From Candidatus Melainabacteria bacterium (GTDB lineage: Bacteria > Cyanobacteriota > Vampirovibrionia > Obscuribacterales > Obscuribacteraceae): a stretch of 64,000 bases of DNA. Made by a program: the position numbers and the translations under genes. Location of the stretch: positions 62,001 to 126,000 of the forward strand of contig JADJWK010000003.1 of the NCBI GenBank assembly GCA_016716405.1. The letters are read 5' to 3'. Shown piece by piece: positions 8,607-17,211 of the stretch (position 1 is its first letter; the number at the start of each line of letters is the position of its first letter). The notes beneath the pieces were generated by a model, which searched no databases, was not told the DNA's origin, and worked only from the letters and a program-made list of their open reading frames with translations.

Positions 8607-8647
8607 ATCTCGATTAAGCAAGACATAGATATAGAAGGAGCAAGGAC

Positions 8648-9301
8648 ATGAAACGCACGGGTGCAAGAACAATCCTGAGCAGTGCAGCGATTGTCGCCGT
8701 CAGCCTCATGCCGCTACCTGCGCTCTCCCAGGTCGCAGGAGCGGATCAGGGCATATTCGGTGACGAAGAGCAGATGCTCCAGATCAATCAAGGTCAGATA
8801 AGGCAGTTCGAAGAAGAAAAGATGCAGACTCAGCGAGATCTACAGAGCGAAGTAGCCAGGAATGCTCCTTATCGGCTCAAAGTCGAGAAGCAGATCAAGG
8901 AGCTGAGCGGTCAGAAAACTGCTGCCTCTCAGGACAAGCTCAAAGAGCTGCAGTCCTGGATCGATCGCGACAACGCTTACAGAGCCCACCAGCAGGCTCT
9001 CATCGACAAGCTCACCCAGGCGATCAGCAGGCTCGAGACTACTCAGATGCAGACCTCCTCCAACCTTCAGAACGATATCGTCGCCATGCGCCAGAATGTG
9101 CAGGATCAGAAGGATGCTGCCAAGTTCGATCGAATGATGAAGATGAACTATTTCAACGAGCTGCAGAGCGAGATGGGCGCGGCTTCCTGGGGTAGACCCC
9201 CCGAGGACGGCACTTTCAATAGTGTCGGTGGCTACGGCTTCATGGGCGGTTACGGAATGGGCGCCTTCGGTCGTCAATCAGGCGGTTACGGTCGCTGGTA
9301 G
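8648..9301 (+). CDS. secreted coiled-coil protein with Gly/Tyr-rich tail
   Basis: A signal peptide (basic MKRTGAR, hydrophobic IVAVSLMPLPALS) is followed by about 140 residues of Gln/Glu/Lys/Arg-rich helix with heptad spacing, then a tail of GGYG-type repeats ending in GGYGRW. The layout suggests an extracytoplasmic helical rod with a flexible glycine tail. No family is recognised. The ATG is supported by AGAAGGAG eight bases upstream and by a good promoter at 8578-8606. It is divergent from another secreted Gly/Tyr-rich gene (8039-8419), with which it shares a 228-base regulatory gap, so the two may act at the same place in the envelope. Confidence 0.7.
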   Translation: MKRTGARTILSSAAIVAVSLMPLPALSQVAGADQGIFGDEEQMLQINQGQIRQFEEEKMQTQRDLQSEVARNAPYRLKVEKQIKELSGQKTAASQDKLKELQSWIDRDNAYRAHQQALIDKLTQAISRLETTQMQTSSNLQNDIVAMRQNVQDQKDAAKFDRMMKMNYFNELQSEMGAASWGRPPEDGTFNSVGGYGFMGGYGMGAFGRQSGGYGRW

Positions 9302-9315
9302 ATTGTCGTATCTCT

Positions 9316-11166
9316 TCAGTCAGTAATCTCGCCGGCCCTGGTTATCGCCAGGGCTGTCTTTATCAAACCCGGAGCGCCGCCTTCATAGATCAGGAATCGC
9401 TCCTGCCAGGAGGGTTTGAATTTCGATTTGTACTGCCTGAGCCCTTTGTATGAGAAGAAGCGATTCATGCGCTCATAGATCTGGTGGCAGGCTTTCTCCT
9501 CCATGCTCGCTCCGGGTTTGTCCCCGACACCGGAAAGTGCCGCAAGTCCGAGATTGAAACTGTGATAGCCGGCTTCTGCCAGGAGGGTGAAAAGCCTGGC
9601 GAAAAGAAAATCCATGCTGCCGTTGGGGACATCTTTGCCGTGCCGCATCATGTCTATGGATGCCTGACCGGCCTGGTAGCTGCGCACCTGATTGACAAAA
9701 GCGACGGCGTTCCGGTCTGCGTCATAGAGCACGAAGATATTGTCTTTCTGCAGATCGGCCTCGTCGAACCAGCCCAGGCTGAATCCGCGCTCGCGCCTGC
9801 CCGGCAGGCTCAGCCAGGCGTCGGACACGGCTCTGACTGTGCTTATGAGAGCCGGGTCGTGAGGTGGGCTGTGCCGCTCCACAGTGAAGCCCTGTTTCTC
9901 GAACTTCTTGACCGTGGACTTGAAGCTCTTGCCTTTCACTGTAACGGCGACGAACTCATCGAGGTCTACCACAGCGTCTTCGCCGACTTTCAAGACCTCC
10001 AGCTTGAGCTTCTCGAACAGAGGGAGATTCCGATCGCTCACCTGGAGGAAGGCGAGCTTCCAGTCCCGCTCGTGGCAATAGGAGCGAAAGCTGCTGACGA
10101 GCTTTTCGAGCTGATCCTCCGGACCGACCGGATCCCCGAGACATATGGCGACATTGAGGCTGGTGGTGTAGGCGACGAAACTGTCGCCTTCGAAAAACAG
10201 AGACTTGTCCTCCAGGAGCTTGTAATAGTCCAGGGCGTCCCGCCCGTATTTGTCCAGAATCGTCCCGGCCCGGGCGATTTCCTCGGCGTGGAGCACCAGG
10301 CGGTAATGAATCGGTCTGAAGAGGCTATAGAGACAGTAGGCGCCGGCCAGGACTTCCAGGATCTTGAGGGAGTGCAGAAACCACAAGGCAAACCGGCTTT
10401 TCGCCGCTATGTCGGTGTTGCCCACCAGGACCAGCTCTTTCAGGGCTCGCTGAAAGGCTTCGTCGATCTCGAAATTCATTCCGAAATCGCGTATCTCGAG
10501 CAACCAGAAACCCAGGGTGCCATAAGCCACCAGCAGAACGACGCTGGCTAGAATGAGAGCCAGCGCCTCGCGCAGGGATTCTATCTCGCTGCGCACCGTG
10601 AAGCGGTGCCGCAAGAACCAGAGGAGCACCACCGTCAGTAGAGGCACCACCACTGTGTAGCCCGGTATGCTGATACTGAGCTGGGTGTCCTTGATGAGAG
10701 GAAGATGCTCGATCCCGAAACGGGCGGCATTGACCAGGGCGGACAGGGACGCGATACAGAAAGTCAGGAGCCAGGCTTGCTTCTTCCGCCTGACAATATG
10801 GACGGACAGAAAGATCAGGAAAAGCCCGAACGACACCGAGAGCATCTTGCTCCAGTGGTAGTAGTCGTAGATGTTGAGCAGGAAAAAGAGTTTGGGATGG
10901 ACGGCCAGCCTGGTCGCAAGAGGCTGGACGATACCGGTGATACCGCTTGTAAAGGTGGCCAGCGCCACCATGAGCACCGGAAGGTCGACCGGGGTCCTGC
11001 CGACGCCGTCTTGCGACTCGGGGAGGTCTGATTCCTTGACCAGCTCTATCATCGGACCGGTCTCACCAGCGGTATATTCGGCTGCGTAGCCGCCGCTAAT
11101 TTCTTCGGAGATTTCGATTGCGCTCTCCGCCGAGCCGTCTTTTGTGTCTTCCGGAATTTGATCCAT
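9316..11166 (-). CDS. MprF-like membrane protein with phosphatidylglycerol lysyltransferase domain (DUF2156)
   Basis: The C-terminal 330 residues match the synthase domain of MprF/LysX, which transfers an aminoacyl group from tRNA to phosphatidylglycerol and makes the membrane less anionic. Visible motifs are ILDKYGRDALDYYKLL, FVAYTTSLNVAICLGDP, MMRHGKDVPNGSMDFLF, FNLGLAALSGVG and, near the end, LRQYKSKFKPSWQERFLIYE. Before this there are about six membrane segments (residues 65-290), not the 14 of full MprF, so the flippase half looks shortened. The protein has 616 residues against about 840 for MprF. Its start is only 13 bases from the divergent start at 11180, and a later ATG at 11052 is possible. 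Substrate amino acid cannot be told from sequence. Confidence 0.8.
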   Translation of the reverse strand: MDQIPEDTKDGSAESAIEISEEISGGYAAEYTAGETGPMIELVKESDLPESQDGVGRTPVDLPVLMVALATFTSGITGIVQPLATRLAVHPKLFFLLNIYDYYHWSKMLSVSFGLFLIFLSVHIVRRKKQAWLLTFCIASLSALVNAARFGIEHLPLIKDTQLSISIPGYTVVVPLLTVVLLWFLRHRFTVRSEIESLREALALILASVVLLVAYGTLGFWLLEIRDFGMNFEIDEAFQRALKELVLVGNTDIAAKSRFALWFLHSLKILEVLAGAYCLYSLFRPIHYRLVLHAEEIARAGTILDKYGRDALDYYKLLEDKSLFFEGDSFVAYTTSLNVAICLGDPVGPEDQLEKLVSSFRSYCHERDWKLAFLQVSDRNLPLFEKLKLEVLKVGEDAVVDLDEFVAVTVKGKSFKSTVKKFEKQGFTVERHSPPHDPALISTVRAVSDAWLSLPGRRERGFSLGWFDEADLQKDNIFVLYDADRNAVAFVNQVRSYQAGQASIDMMRHGKDVPNGSMDFLFARLFTLLAEAGYHSFNLGLAALSGVGDKPGASMEEKACHQIYERMNRFFSYKGLRQYKSKFKPSWQERFLIYEGGAPGLIKTALAITRAGEITD

Positions 11167-11179
11167 AATTAGTCAGTAT

Positions 11180-11950
11180 ATGCCAGGAAATTTCGCAATC
11201 GTGATCCGGATAGCCGCCCTTCTGATTCTCTTTTTCGGCTCGATCTTGCCCGGCTTCTGCCAGGGCGGCGAGGACTGGGGACCGTACGAGCTTCCCGACA
11301 AGGTCATGGAGATGCCCGAGGAGTTGAGACCGGGAAATCTTTTCGAGGGATACCGGCCTCTGCAATTGCATGTTAAATGGCATACCATTCCGCACTGGCT
11401 CGCGGGAGACTGGGTCTCGAGCCAGTATCGCATGCTCAAGAGCTGGGATCATAACAGCGGAGCGTACTACACCATGCCCAGCAGCTCCAACGTTTATCAG
11501 CATGACCATATGGGCGATCTCCGGGACGCCAAGGGAACCGTCTGGATGGCGCTGATCTCGCCGGAGATTACCGATGTCGATATGGGCGCCGAGATCGACT
11601 GCCAGAATGTCATTGCCATCAAGGTAGCCAAGGCTGAGGAGCGGTCCTTCGCCCTCAGGAAGAGGATATTCCATGTCGAGTTCGACAAGCAGAGCCGCAA
11701 GATCAACGATGCCTACACGGAAGAGCGGATCACCGAGTATGCCCTGGCCGCCCCCACCGTGGTCGTGGCTGCCGTCTTCAACCGTTTTTACGACTGCTAC
11801 GGCAATATGACCGCCACCACCAACGGCGGTCGCAAGTTGAGCCGCGAGCGGGAATTCGTCAATGTTCCCGCCAGAAACCAGGTCGACCTGGTTCTCTCTC
11901 TTCGAGAGCACCTTCAAAATGTCGGGCTCGGCGACCTGATCGCGTATTAG
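11180..11950 (+). CDS. secreted protein of unknown function
   Basis: A signal peptide is clear (MPGNFAIVIRIAALLILFF, cleavage near GFCQG). The mature part of about 225 residues is of mixed composition, with an LAGDWVS motif reminiscent of lipocalin-like barrels, several beta-strand-like stretches and two Cys (DCQN, YDCYG). I do not recognise a family. It is divergent from the MprF-like gene and convergent with the small gene at 11958, with seven bases between stop codons. The very short gap to the MprF-like start means the two promoters must overlap coding sequence. Confidence 0.65.
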   Translation: MPGNFAIVIRIAALLILFFGSILPGFCQGGEDWGPYELPDKVMEMPEELRPGNLFEGYRPLQLHVKWHTIPHWLAGDWVSSQYRMLKSWDHNSGAYYTMPSSSNVYQHDHMGDLRDAKGTVWMALISPEITDVDMGAEIDCQNVIAIKVAKAEERSFALRKRIFHVEFDKQSRKINDAYTEERITEYALAAPTVVVAAVFNRFYDCYGNMTATTNGGRKLSREREFVNVPARNQVDLVLSLREHLQNVGLGDLIAY

Positions 11951-11957
11951 CCGGCTG

Positions 11958-12317
11958 TCACTGCCGGTAGTGACCGTATTTCTCCAGGAGGATCTTGACT
12001 CCTTCTTCCGTCGACTTGTCCCTGGTGATCTTCTCGATCTCCTTGATATCGCCAATCTTGGCCAGGGCTTTGTGGGCGCGCTCCCTGAGCAGGTTGTTGG
12101 GATGCGCCTGCCAGACGAAATAGAGAGGCGGGATGCTGAGGGGTCTCTTTTCCCGCTCCAGTTGCTCGATGGTGCCGCTCACCGCCTCGAAGTCGTCGGC
12201 TTTCAGCCCGTCCACGAGCATCTTGAAGGTGAATTGGTCGATGGCCCCCATGATCGATTTGGCGGCTCCCGACACGAAATCGGTCATCGAATGGAACTTC
12301 TCTTGAAAATCGCTCAT
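11958..12317 (-). CDS. small all-helical protein (possible single HEAT-like repeat)
   Basis: The 119 residues are predicted helical throughout. Residues 70-115 (NLLRERAHKALAKIGDIKEI, then LLEKYG) resemble one HEAT or TPR-like hairpin. No signal peptide or membrane span. It starts at ATG 12317, 53 bases from the divergent TPR-protease gene. No function is proposed. Confidence 0.6.
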   Translation of the reverse strand: MSDFQEKFHSMTDFVSGAAKSIMGAIDQFTFKMLVDGLKADDFEAVSGTIEQLEREKRPLSIPPLYFVWQAHPNNLLRERAHKALAKIGDIKEIEKITRDKSTEEGVKILLEKYGHYRQ

Positions 12318-12323
12318 ACCGAA

Positions 12324-12351
12324 TTGGCCCGCTCCGGAGATAGGATATAGG
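12324..12351 (+). promoter_or_regulatory. weak candidate promoter for the TPR-metalloprotease gene
   Basis: TTGGCC and TATAGG are separated by 16 bases, 19 bases before the ATG at 12371. The match is modest. Confidence 0.3.
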
Positions 12352-12370
12352 AATTAGAATACAACTAATC

Positions 12371-15115
12371 ATGGGGAATGTGTTGCGAGCCTTCTGGTCT
12401 CTTCTTTTGCCTGTTTCAATCGCTCTGGCAGGAGCCCCCGGCGTGACAGCCCTTTCCGGGGAGAAGTCCAGCCAGCCGGGTGTCTGGGATGATCGAGCGA
12501 TGATCGATTTGAGTACACTGGAGATCGAAGGTCCGTATCGACTGAGCGAAGCGATGAACGACTATCTGAACAATCTCGTCCTGGCGGAGGCGGCTTTCGA
12601 GCAGGAGGACTATCGCGGGACTCTCCTCCATATAGGCGACGCCAGGCACGATCTGCGAGCCCTCGGGCTTGATCATACGGCCATACGGCCGGCCCTTTAT
12701 CTGGAAGCTCTTGCCCATTTGCGCCTGGGCTCTTTTCCCCGGGCGAGAAAAGTCCTCAGGACCTTGCTGCTTCTCGAGGTGGAGCACGATCGCGAGACCG
12801 AGGCGAGATGGCGCAAAGACATCTATCCCGACGAGCTCGAGTCGGGCAAGGTCGAGTCCGAATCGGCTTTCAAGAGACGTTTCAGCGAGCTCTCGAGGCA
12901 GGCTGCCGGCGATTTCGAGACAGCCGCCGGCGCGCTTTCCGAGAGGCTCTATTTCACCGGACGCTTCAAAGAGTGTGTGCGTCTTGCCGAGATTGTCGAA
13001 AATCTGGAGACCAATAAGGATAAGATCCGGGATACTGCTCGAGCTGCTCCCCTGCGATTTTTCGCGGCTATTTCGGCATGCCGTGAGGAATTGCAAGAAG
13101 AGTTTCATGGGCGACAGACCGGCGTGAGCTTCGGCTCGGAGCTGCGCGATGCCCTGGTGAGTGCGTCCCGGGCTCTTCTCGAAAAGCGGGTGGAGGAAGC
13201 GCGCCGGGTTCTGCCCGAAAGCCTCTGGACCGCCGATACTCCGGCACCGGACAGGCTCATCGCCGATCAGACCCTGGCCCGGATCGAGATGGCGGAAGGT
13301 CACTATTCCGACTCTTACAAGCGTCTGCGGCCCCTCTATGATTCGGCATCGGAAAAACAGAAAGGCTACCGGGATAGCTTTATCTATCGCTCGGTCATGC
13401 TGGATTCCATGGAATGCATGCGCCAGGCTCTGCTGGCGCGTTTCAACAAGATATTTCCCGATCCGGCATTCGTCTATGATGCCGCCGGCGATATCATCGA
13501 ACAGAGCGATCAGGCTCAGGCTCAGGATCAGGCTCAGGATCAGGCTCAGGATGATAAGAGAGCCCGGCAGCCCCTCCCCGATCTCGATCCGGAGCAGCTT
13601 TCCGAACTGGCCGACTCGCTCTATTTCGTCGGATACCAGCACAAATTGCAGAGCCGCCAGAGCCGCGCCCAGGATCTTTTCTGGCACAGTCTCTTTGTCT
13701 ATCAGACCTGCCTTCCTGACCGCCTCGCCCCGATGTCCGGAGTGCTATATGATCTGGGCGAGTCTTATTTCTGGCAGAAGAAGTACGATCCGGCCATCGT
13801 CGCCATGAGACGCTGTGCCGATCTTCGCAAGACATGCGACAACGATACCGGTCTTGCCATGACACTCTCCACCCTGGGACGTATCTATCTGTCTGCCGGA
13901 GAGCCGCGCAAGGCAGCGGCGACTTTCAGTCGCGGTCTCGGGCTTCTCTGCCGCGGTATTGAGGACGATGCCTGCAGGCTCTCCAGGATGATGGACCGGG
14001 TCAGGGGCTTGGAGTCCGATACCGGATTCGATACCAGTAGCATGCCCGTCGGGGACTTCGTCGAGCTCACTCCCGCCGAGCAACTCGAGCACGCCAGGAG
14101 CGTCCGGGCGATTGCCGACGTCGACCAGCAGGGCACTATCGACGACTGTCTCCAGACCCTGGTGGATGCTTATATCGGCTGCCGGGAATATGACGAGGCA
14201 GACCGGATCTGCTCCTATCTCCTCACTCTGAAAGAGGACCGAGCCGGCTCGAGAGCCGACGATGTCCTTGATAATCTCTGGCAGCTCGCCTATATCCGGA
14301 GCTCGGCTCTGCTGAACGAGCAGTCCCTGGAGCTCTACGACCGGATGCTCAGGACCTACCCCAGCCAGAAGCCGAGACCGCGAGCGGACTGGTACTACGC
14401 CCGGGGTCTCCTCTATGACTCCCTGGGCAAGTTCGATCTGGCCGAGAAAGACTTCAAGAAGGCGGTTTCTCTCTTCAGGAGACATCTCAAGTCTGTCGAA
14501 GACCCGGAGGAGAAAGAGTATATCTACTGGCTGGCGGAGGATATCGCCAACGAGGTGAAGGTGAGGAAGAAAGATCCGCCACACCGCGATGATTATCTGA
14601 AAAGCTATGAGGTGGCGCGCTGGTCCGCGGACAGACCACTGAAGATCTGTATAGACACGAGCAAGAGGTCCGGGTTCGGTCCGGAGCTGTTCGCCATGGT
14701 CAAGCACACCGTGGAGCAATGGCTCGATCTGGAGGGCATGCCGTTGACTTATCGGCTGGTGGACGATAGGGACGACTGCGACATCTATATCGAGCGTGTC
14801 GATAATTACGACTTCATCCCCCCGGGCTCCGCCGGCAGGGCTGCTGCCCAGTATGTTCATAAGGACGGCCGGGAGAGCGACGAGCTGGACAAGGTGCATC
14901 TCAGGGTCTATTGCTCGTCCCCGGACGGCAAAGAGCTTTCCGGCCATGCTGTCAGACAGCTTCGCAACCTGGCCCTGCACGAGTTCGGGCACGCCCTCGG
15001 TCTGGCCCACAGCCCCAACGGGCTCGACATCATGTACTGGAAGTCCGGTGCCGACAGGCTTTCGGATCGAGACCGCCGGACCATACTCAGGCTCTATGGT
15101 TGTAAAGACCGCTAG
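12371..15115 (+). CDS. secreted TPR protein with C-terminal matrixin-type zinc metalloprotease domain
   Basis: A signal peptide (LRAFWSLLLPVSIALAGAPG) begins a 914-residue protein. Residues about 60-730 are helical TPR-like repeats; clear ones are VLYDLGESYFWQKKYDPAIV, LSTLGRIYLSAGEPRKAAA and YARGLLYDSLGKFDLAEKDF. The last 170 residues resemble peptidase family M10. The zinc site HEFGHALGLAHS (HExxHxxGxxH) is followed by DIMYW, the Met-turn. A VKHTVEQWLDL helix and a DRDDCDIYIE strand precede it, as in matrixins. No prodomain cysteine switch was seen; the TPR part may hold substrate or partner proteins. A Gln/Ala/Asp repeat at residues 381-394 is encoded by a hexamer tandem. It probably acts in the periplasm or outside the cell. 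Confidence 0.8.
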   Translation: MGNVLRAFWSLLLPVSIALAGAPGVTALSGEKSSQPGVWDDRAMIDLSTLEIEGPYRLSEAMNDYLNNLVLAEAAFEQEDYRGTLLHIGDARHDLRALGLDHTAIRPALYLEALAHLRLGSFPRARKVLRTLLLLEVEHDRETEARWRKDIYPDELESGKVESESAFKRRFSELSRQAAGDFETAAGALSERLYFTGRFKECVRLAEIVENLETNKDKIRDTARAAPLRFFAAISACREELQEEFHGRQTGVSFGSELRDALVSASRALLEKRVEEARRVLPESLWTADTPAPDRLIADQTLARIEMAEGHYSDSYKRLRPLYDSASEKQKGYRDSFIYRSVMLDSMECMRQALLARFNKIFPDPAFVYDAAGDIIEQSDQAQAQDQAQDQAQDDKRARQPLPDLDPEQLSELADSLYFVGYQHKLQSRQSRAQDLFWHSLFVYQTCLPDRLAPMSGVLYDLGESYFWQKKYDPAIVAMRRCADLRKTCDNDTGLAMTLSTLGRIYLSAGEPRKAAATFSRGLGLLCRGIEDDACRLSRMMDRVRGLESDTGFDTSSMPVGDFVELTPAEQLEHARSVRAIADVDQQGTIDDCLQTLVDAYIGCREYDEADRICSYLLTLKEDRAGSRADDVLDNLWQLAYIRSSALLNEQSLELYDRMLRTYPSQKPRPRADWYYARGLLYDSLGKFDLAEKDFKKAVSLFRRHLKSVEDPEEKEYIYWLAEDIANEVKVRKKDPPHRDDYLKSYEVARWSADRPLKICIDTSKRSGFGPELFAMVKHTVEQWLDLEGMPLTYRLVDDRDDCDIYIERVDNYDFIPPGSAGRAAAQYVHKDGRESDELDKVHLRVYCSSPDGKELSGHAVRQLRNLALHEFGHALGLAHSPNGLDIMYWKSGADRLSDRDRRTILRLYGCKDR
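13511..13552 (+). repeat. hexanucleotide tandem repeat encoding QA/QD
   Basis: Seven hexamers alternate between CAGGCT and CAGGAT, encoding a Gln-Ala/Gln-Asp linker inside the TPR-protease gene. Changes in copy number would keep the frame, so linker length may vary between strains. Confidence 0.85.
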
Positions 15116-15241
15116 GGTTTTCAAGGGTTTAGAGCGGTTTAACTTCGTGTAGAAAGTTAGAGCGAAGGCAACACAGATATGCGCAACCCGGCTCCCGGGG
15201 AGCCTCTTTTCGCGCACCCTCGAAAACTCGGGAAGAAAACC

Positions 15242-16375
15242 ATGAACATCAAGCTCCGCAAAACAGTATCCCTCGCCATCAGCCAGGCTCTCATCGCCTG
15301 CTCGCTGCCTCTTGCAGCCATGGCCGCAGAGACCGAGAGTCCAGTCTTCCTGCTGCCCCTCAATCCGCCGATTGATATCAAGGTAGCGGTGCAGCCCGTC
15401 GCCGGGCCCGGCCTGCCTCTCAACGACTCGGTGGAGAAAACGGTTCTCGAGGTCGAGGATATCCTGGGCGAAGAGACGGTAGTCGGCGAAGAGTCACCTG
15501 TTGTCACGCAAGAAGTGGACGTAATCGTCATCGACAATGACGAAACCGGCGCCGCCGTCGAAGAGATTCAGTGGGAAGAGATCAAAGACGAGCCCGGCAA
15601 GACCAAGATCGCAGCCGGCGCCAGGTTTCCTGTGGCGATCATGAGCTCCCTGAGCAGCAAGACCGCCAAAGAAGGCGATCCTGTCGAAGGTCGCCTGAAA
15701 GTAGACATCAAAATAGGCGGTCGAGAGGTCGCTCATAAAGGCGATATCGTTATCGGGCATATCTCGAGTTGCGCCAGGGCTCGCCGTATACTCCATGCCG
15801 AGCTCTCTCCGAAGCGCTGGATGCGAGCCAGCGGTTGTCTTGGTCTGACTTTCGACGAAATCATCACCAGGCAGGGCGAGCACCTTCCCCTGGTGGCCAA
15901 GCCTGCTTTCATCCGCCGGGTGGTGGAGAACAAGAACGAGGGCCGGGTCCTCGGCGTCAATCACAAAGGCGAGCTTGCCAGCCCGCTTTCCACCCAGCTC
16001 AAGCACCAGGCCGTGCACCTGGCGATCAGAGGAGCGGCCTCAGCCGGTGGTGTGTTCAGTATGGGTGCGGTGCCGGCTGCTTATGGAATCATCGGCGCCA
16101 TCAATCCGTCTTTCGCCTTTCTGCAGCCCGTGGGCAAGAATGTCCCGCACCGCCGCCTGAAAGGCTTCGCCATGGGCGTCGTGTCCGGACTGCCCGGAGG
16201 ATTCCTCGTAGCCGACATGATCATCAAAGGCAAGGAAGCCGTGATCAAGCCCGGCGACGTTTATCTGGCCGAGTTCAAGCAAGAATTCACCGGCGAGGCA
16301 GCATCATCCGCCTCGCTGATCCCGGGAGCCAAGAGCAAGGTTCACGGGGAGGTCATGGAAGACAAAGCCAAGTAA
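15242..16375 (+). CDS. secreted protein of unknown function with Gly-rich hydrophobic C-terminal region
   Basis: I choose ATG 15242 because a typical signal peptide starts there (MNIKLRKTVSLAISQALIAC, cleavage near AMAAE); an ATG at 15179 would add 21 residues with no signal features. The mature protein has an acidic first third, then a beta-rich stretch containing KEGDPVEGRLKVDI and HKGDIVIGHIS, which resembles the surface of outer-membrane or secretion-associated beta domains. A Gly/Ala-rich hydrophobic region follows (AASAGGVFSMGAVPAAYGII, later VVSGLPGGFLVADMIIKG), which may touch the membrane. It ends in a conserved-looking KPGDVYLAEF strand. No family is recognised. A strong terminator follows at 16400, so it is probably a single-gene unit. 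Confidence 0.7.
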   Translation: MNIKLRKTVSLAISQALIACSLPLAAMAAETESPVFLLPLNPPIDIKVAVQPVAGPGLPLNDSVEKTVLEVEDILGEETVVGEESPVVTQEVDVIVIDNDETGAAVEEIQWEEIKDEPGKTKIAAGARFPVAIMSSLSSKTAKEGDPVEGRLKVDIKIGGREVAHKGDIVIGHISSCARARRILHAELSPKRWMRASGCLGLTFDEIITRQGEHLPLVAKPAFIRRVVENKNEGRVLGVNHKGELASPLSTQLKHQAVHLAIRGAASAGGVFSMGAVPAAYGIIGAINPSFAFLQPVGKNVPHRRLKGFAMGVVSGLPGGFLVADMIIKGKEAVIKPGDVYLAEFKQEFTGEAASSASLIPGAKSKVHGEVMEDKAK

Positions 16376-16399
16376 AGAGCCATGTAAACGTCATGAATC

Positions 16400-16426
16400 G
16401 ACCCCTCCCGCCGGGAGGGGTCTTTT
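16400..16426 (+). terminator. Rho-independent terminator
   Basis: A perfect 10-bp GC-rich stem (GACCCCTCCC with GGGAGGGGTC), a three-base loop and four Ts lie 24 bases after the stop at 16375. It separates this gene from the exonuclease-fold gene. Confidence 0.9.
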
Positions 16427-16438
16427 AATTGCAAAGTG

Positions 16439-16468
16439 TTAATGGCAACCACGAGCGCCCCGTATAAA
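16439..16468 (+). promoter_or_regulatory. candidate promoter for the exonuclease-fold/SDR pair
   Basis: TATAAA (extended TATAAAAT) lies 29 bases before the ATG at 16498. TTAATG is 18 bases upstream as a weak -35 box. It sits just after the terminator, where a promoter is expected. Confidence 0.4.
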
Positions 16469-16497
16469 ATAGTTTTTTTCATCTCGACGGACTGGCT

Positions 16498-17211
16498 ATG
16501 ACTTCAACATCAAGACCGGCAGACAAGGCCCTCGTGCCTCATCCCAACCCCATGGACCGCAATCGCTCGATCCTCTGGGCGCGCTTTCTCATCGACAGCG
16601 ATGACTGGCTGATTCTCGCCACCAAGGTGACCAGACACGAAGGTCCGCAGAACGATGGCGACAGCGAGTTCGAGCTGGTCTCCCTGGCTCTCGTGGACGG
16701 GGCCGGCAAGACCGTTCTCGAAGCTCTGATGAAGCCCGATCACGAGGTCGAGAGCGAGCTCATCGCCCGTCACGGGCTCGATTATTCGGTGGTCTTCAAT
16801 GCCAGGCCCTACCCGGCTATCAGAGAGACCCTCATCGGCATGACCGAAGGTCGCGAGCTCACTGCCTGGGATTTCGAGAAACAGCGACAGGTCCTGGCCG
16901 ACCTCGATCGAGCTTTCGGCTTGCCCGTACACCAGTGGCTCGGCAACAGCGTCTCTCATCAGGTGGCAAGATTCGCCGGCTCTCTGTCGGGAGCGCAGGT
17001 GAAAGACGGGTACAACCTTCAGCCCCTTACCGTCAACGGTCTTGGTGCCCTGGACGAATGCCGGGCGGTGCGCAAGACCGTGGTGGACATGGCAAGCAGC
17101 TCCCAGGAAGTCGATCCCCTGGTGAGCGGCAAGCCCGGCTGGACCGCCCAGTTCTACAGACCGAAGCTCGGCGCTGCCGATAGACTGAAAAATCTTTTCG
17201 GAAGAAAGTGA
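16498..17211 (+). CDS. DnaQ/RNase T-like exonuclease-fold protein
   Basis: Order and spacing of segments fit the DEDD 3'-5' exonuclease fold. They are ELVSLALVDGAGKTVLEALM (first strands), LIARHGLDYSVV, IRETLIGMTEGRELTAWDFE (second motif area) and, near residue 190, GALDECRAVRKTVVDMA, which matches the ALDDCRA motif. The usual first motif DxE is not in its normal form: a DSEFE stretch sits where DTET is expected, and the second motif has AWDFEKQ rather than AHNA.FD. It may be active with altered motifs or a catalytically weak relative. The 3' end overlaps the next start by four bases (GTGA), so the two genes are translationally coupled. Confidence 0.55.
   Translation: MTSTSRPADKALVPHPNPMDRNRSILWARFLIDSDDWLILATKVTRHEGPQNDGDSEFELVSLALVDGAGKTVLEALMKPDHEVESELIARHGLDYSVVFNARPYPAIRETLIGMTEGRELTAWDFEKQRQVLADLDRAFGLPVHQWLGNSVSHQVARFAGSLSGAQVKDGYNLQPLTVNGLGALDECRAVRKTVVDMASSSQEVDPLVSGKPGWTAQFYRPKLGAADRLKNLFGRK

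Noticed and set aside
11096..12055. 319-codon open frame on the minus strand
   Set aside because: It overlaps the secreted protein gene (with signal peptide) and part of the small helical gene; composition is shadow-like.
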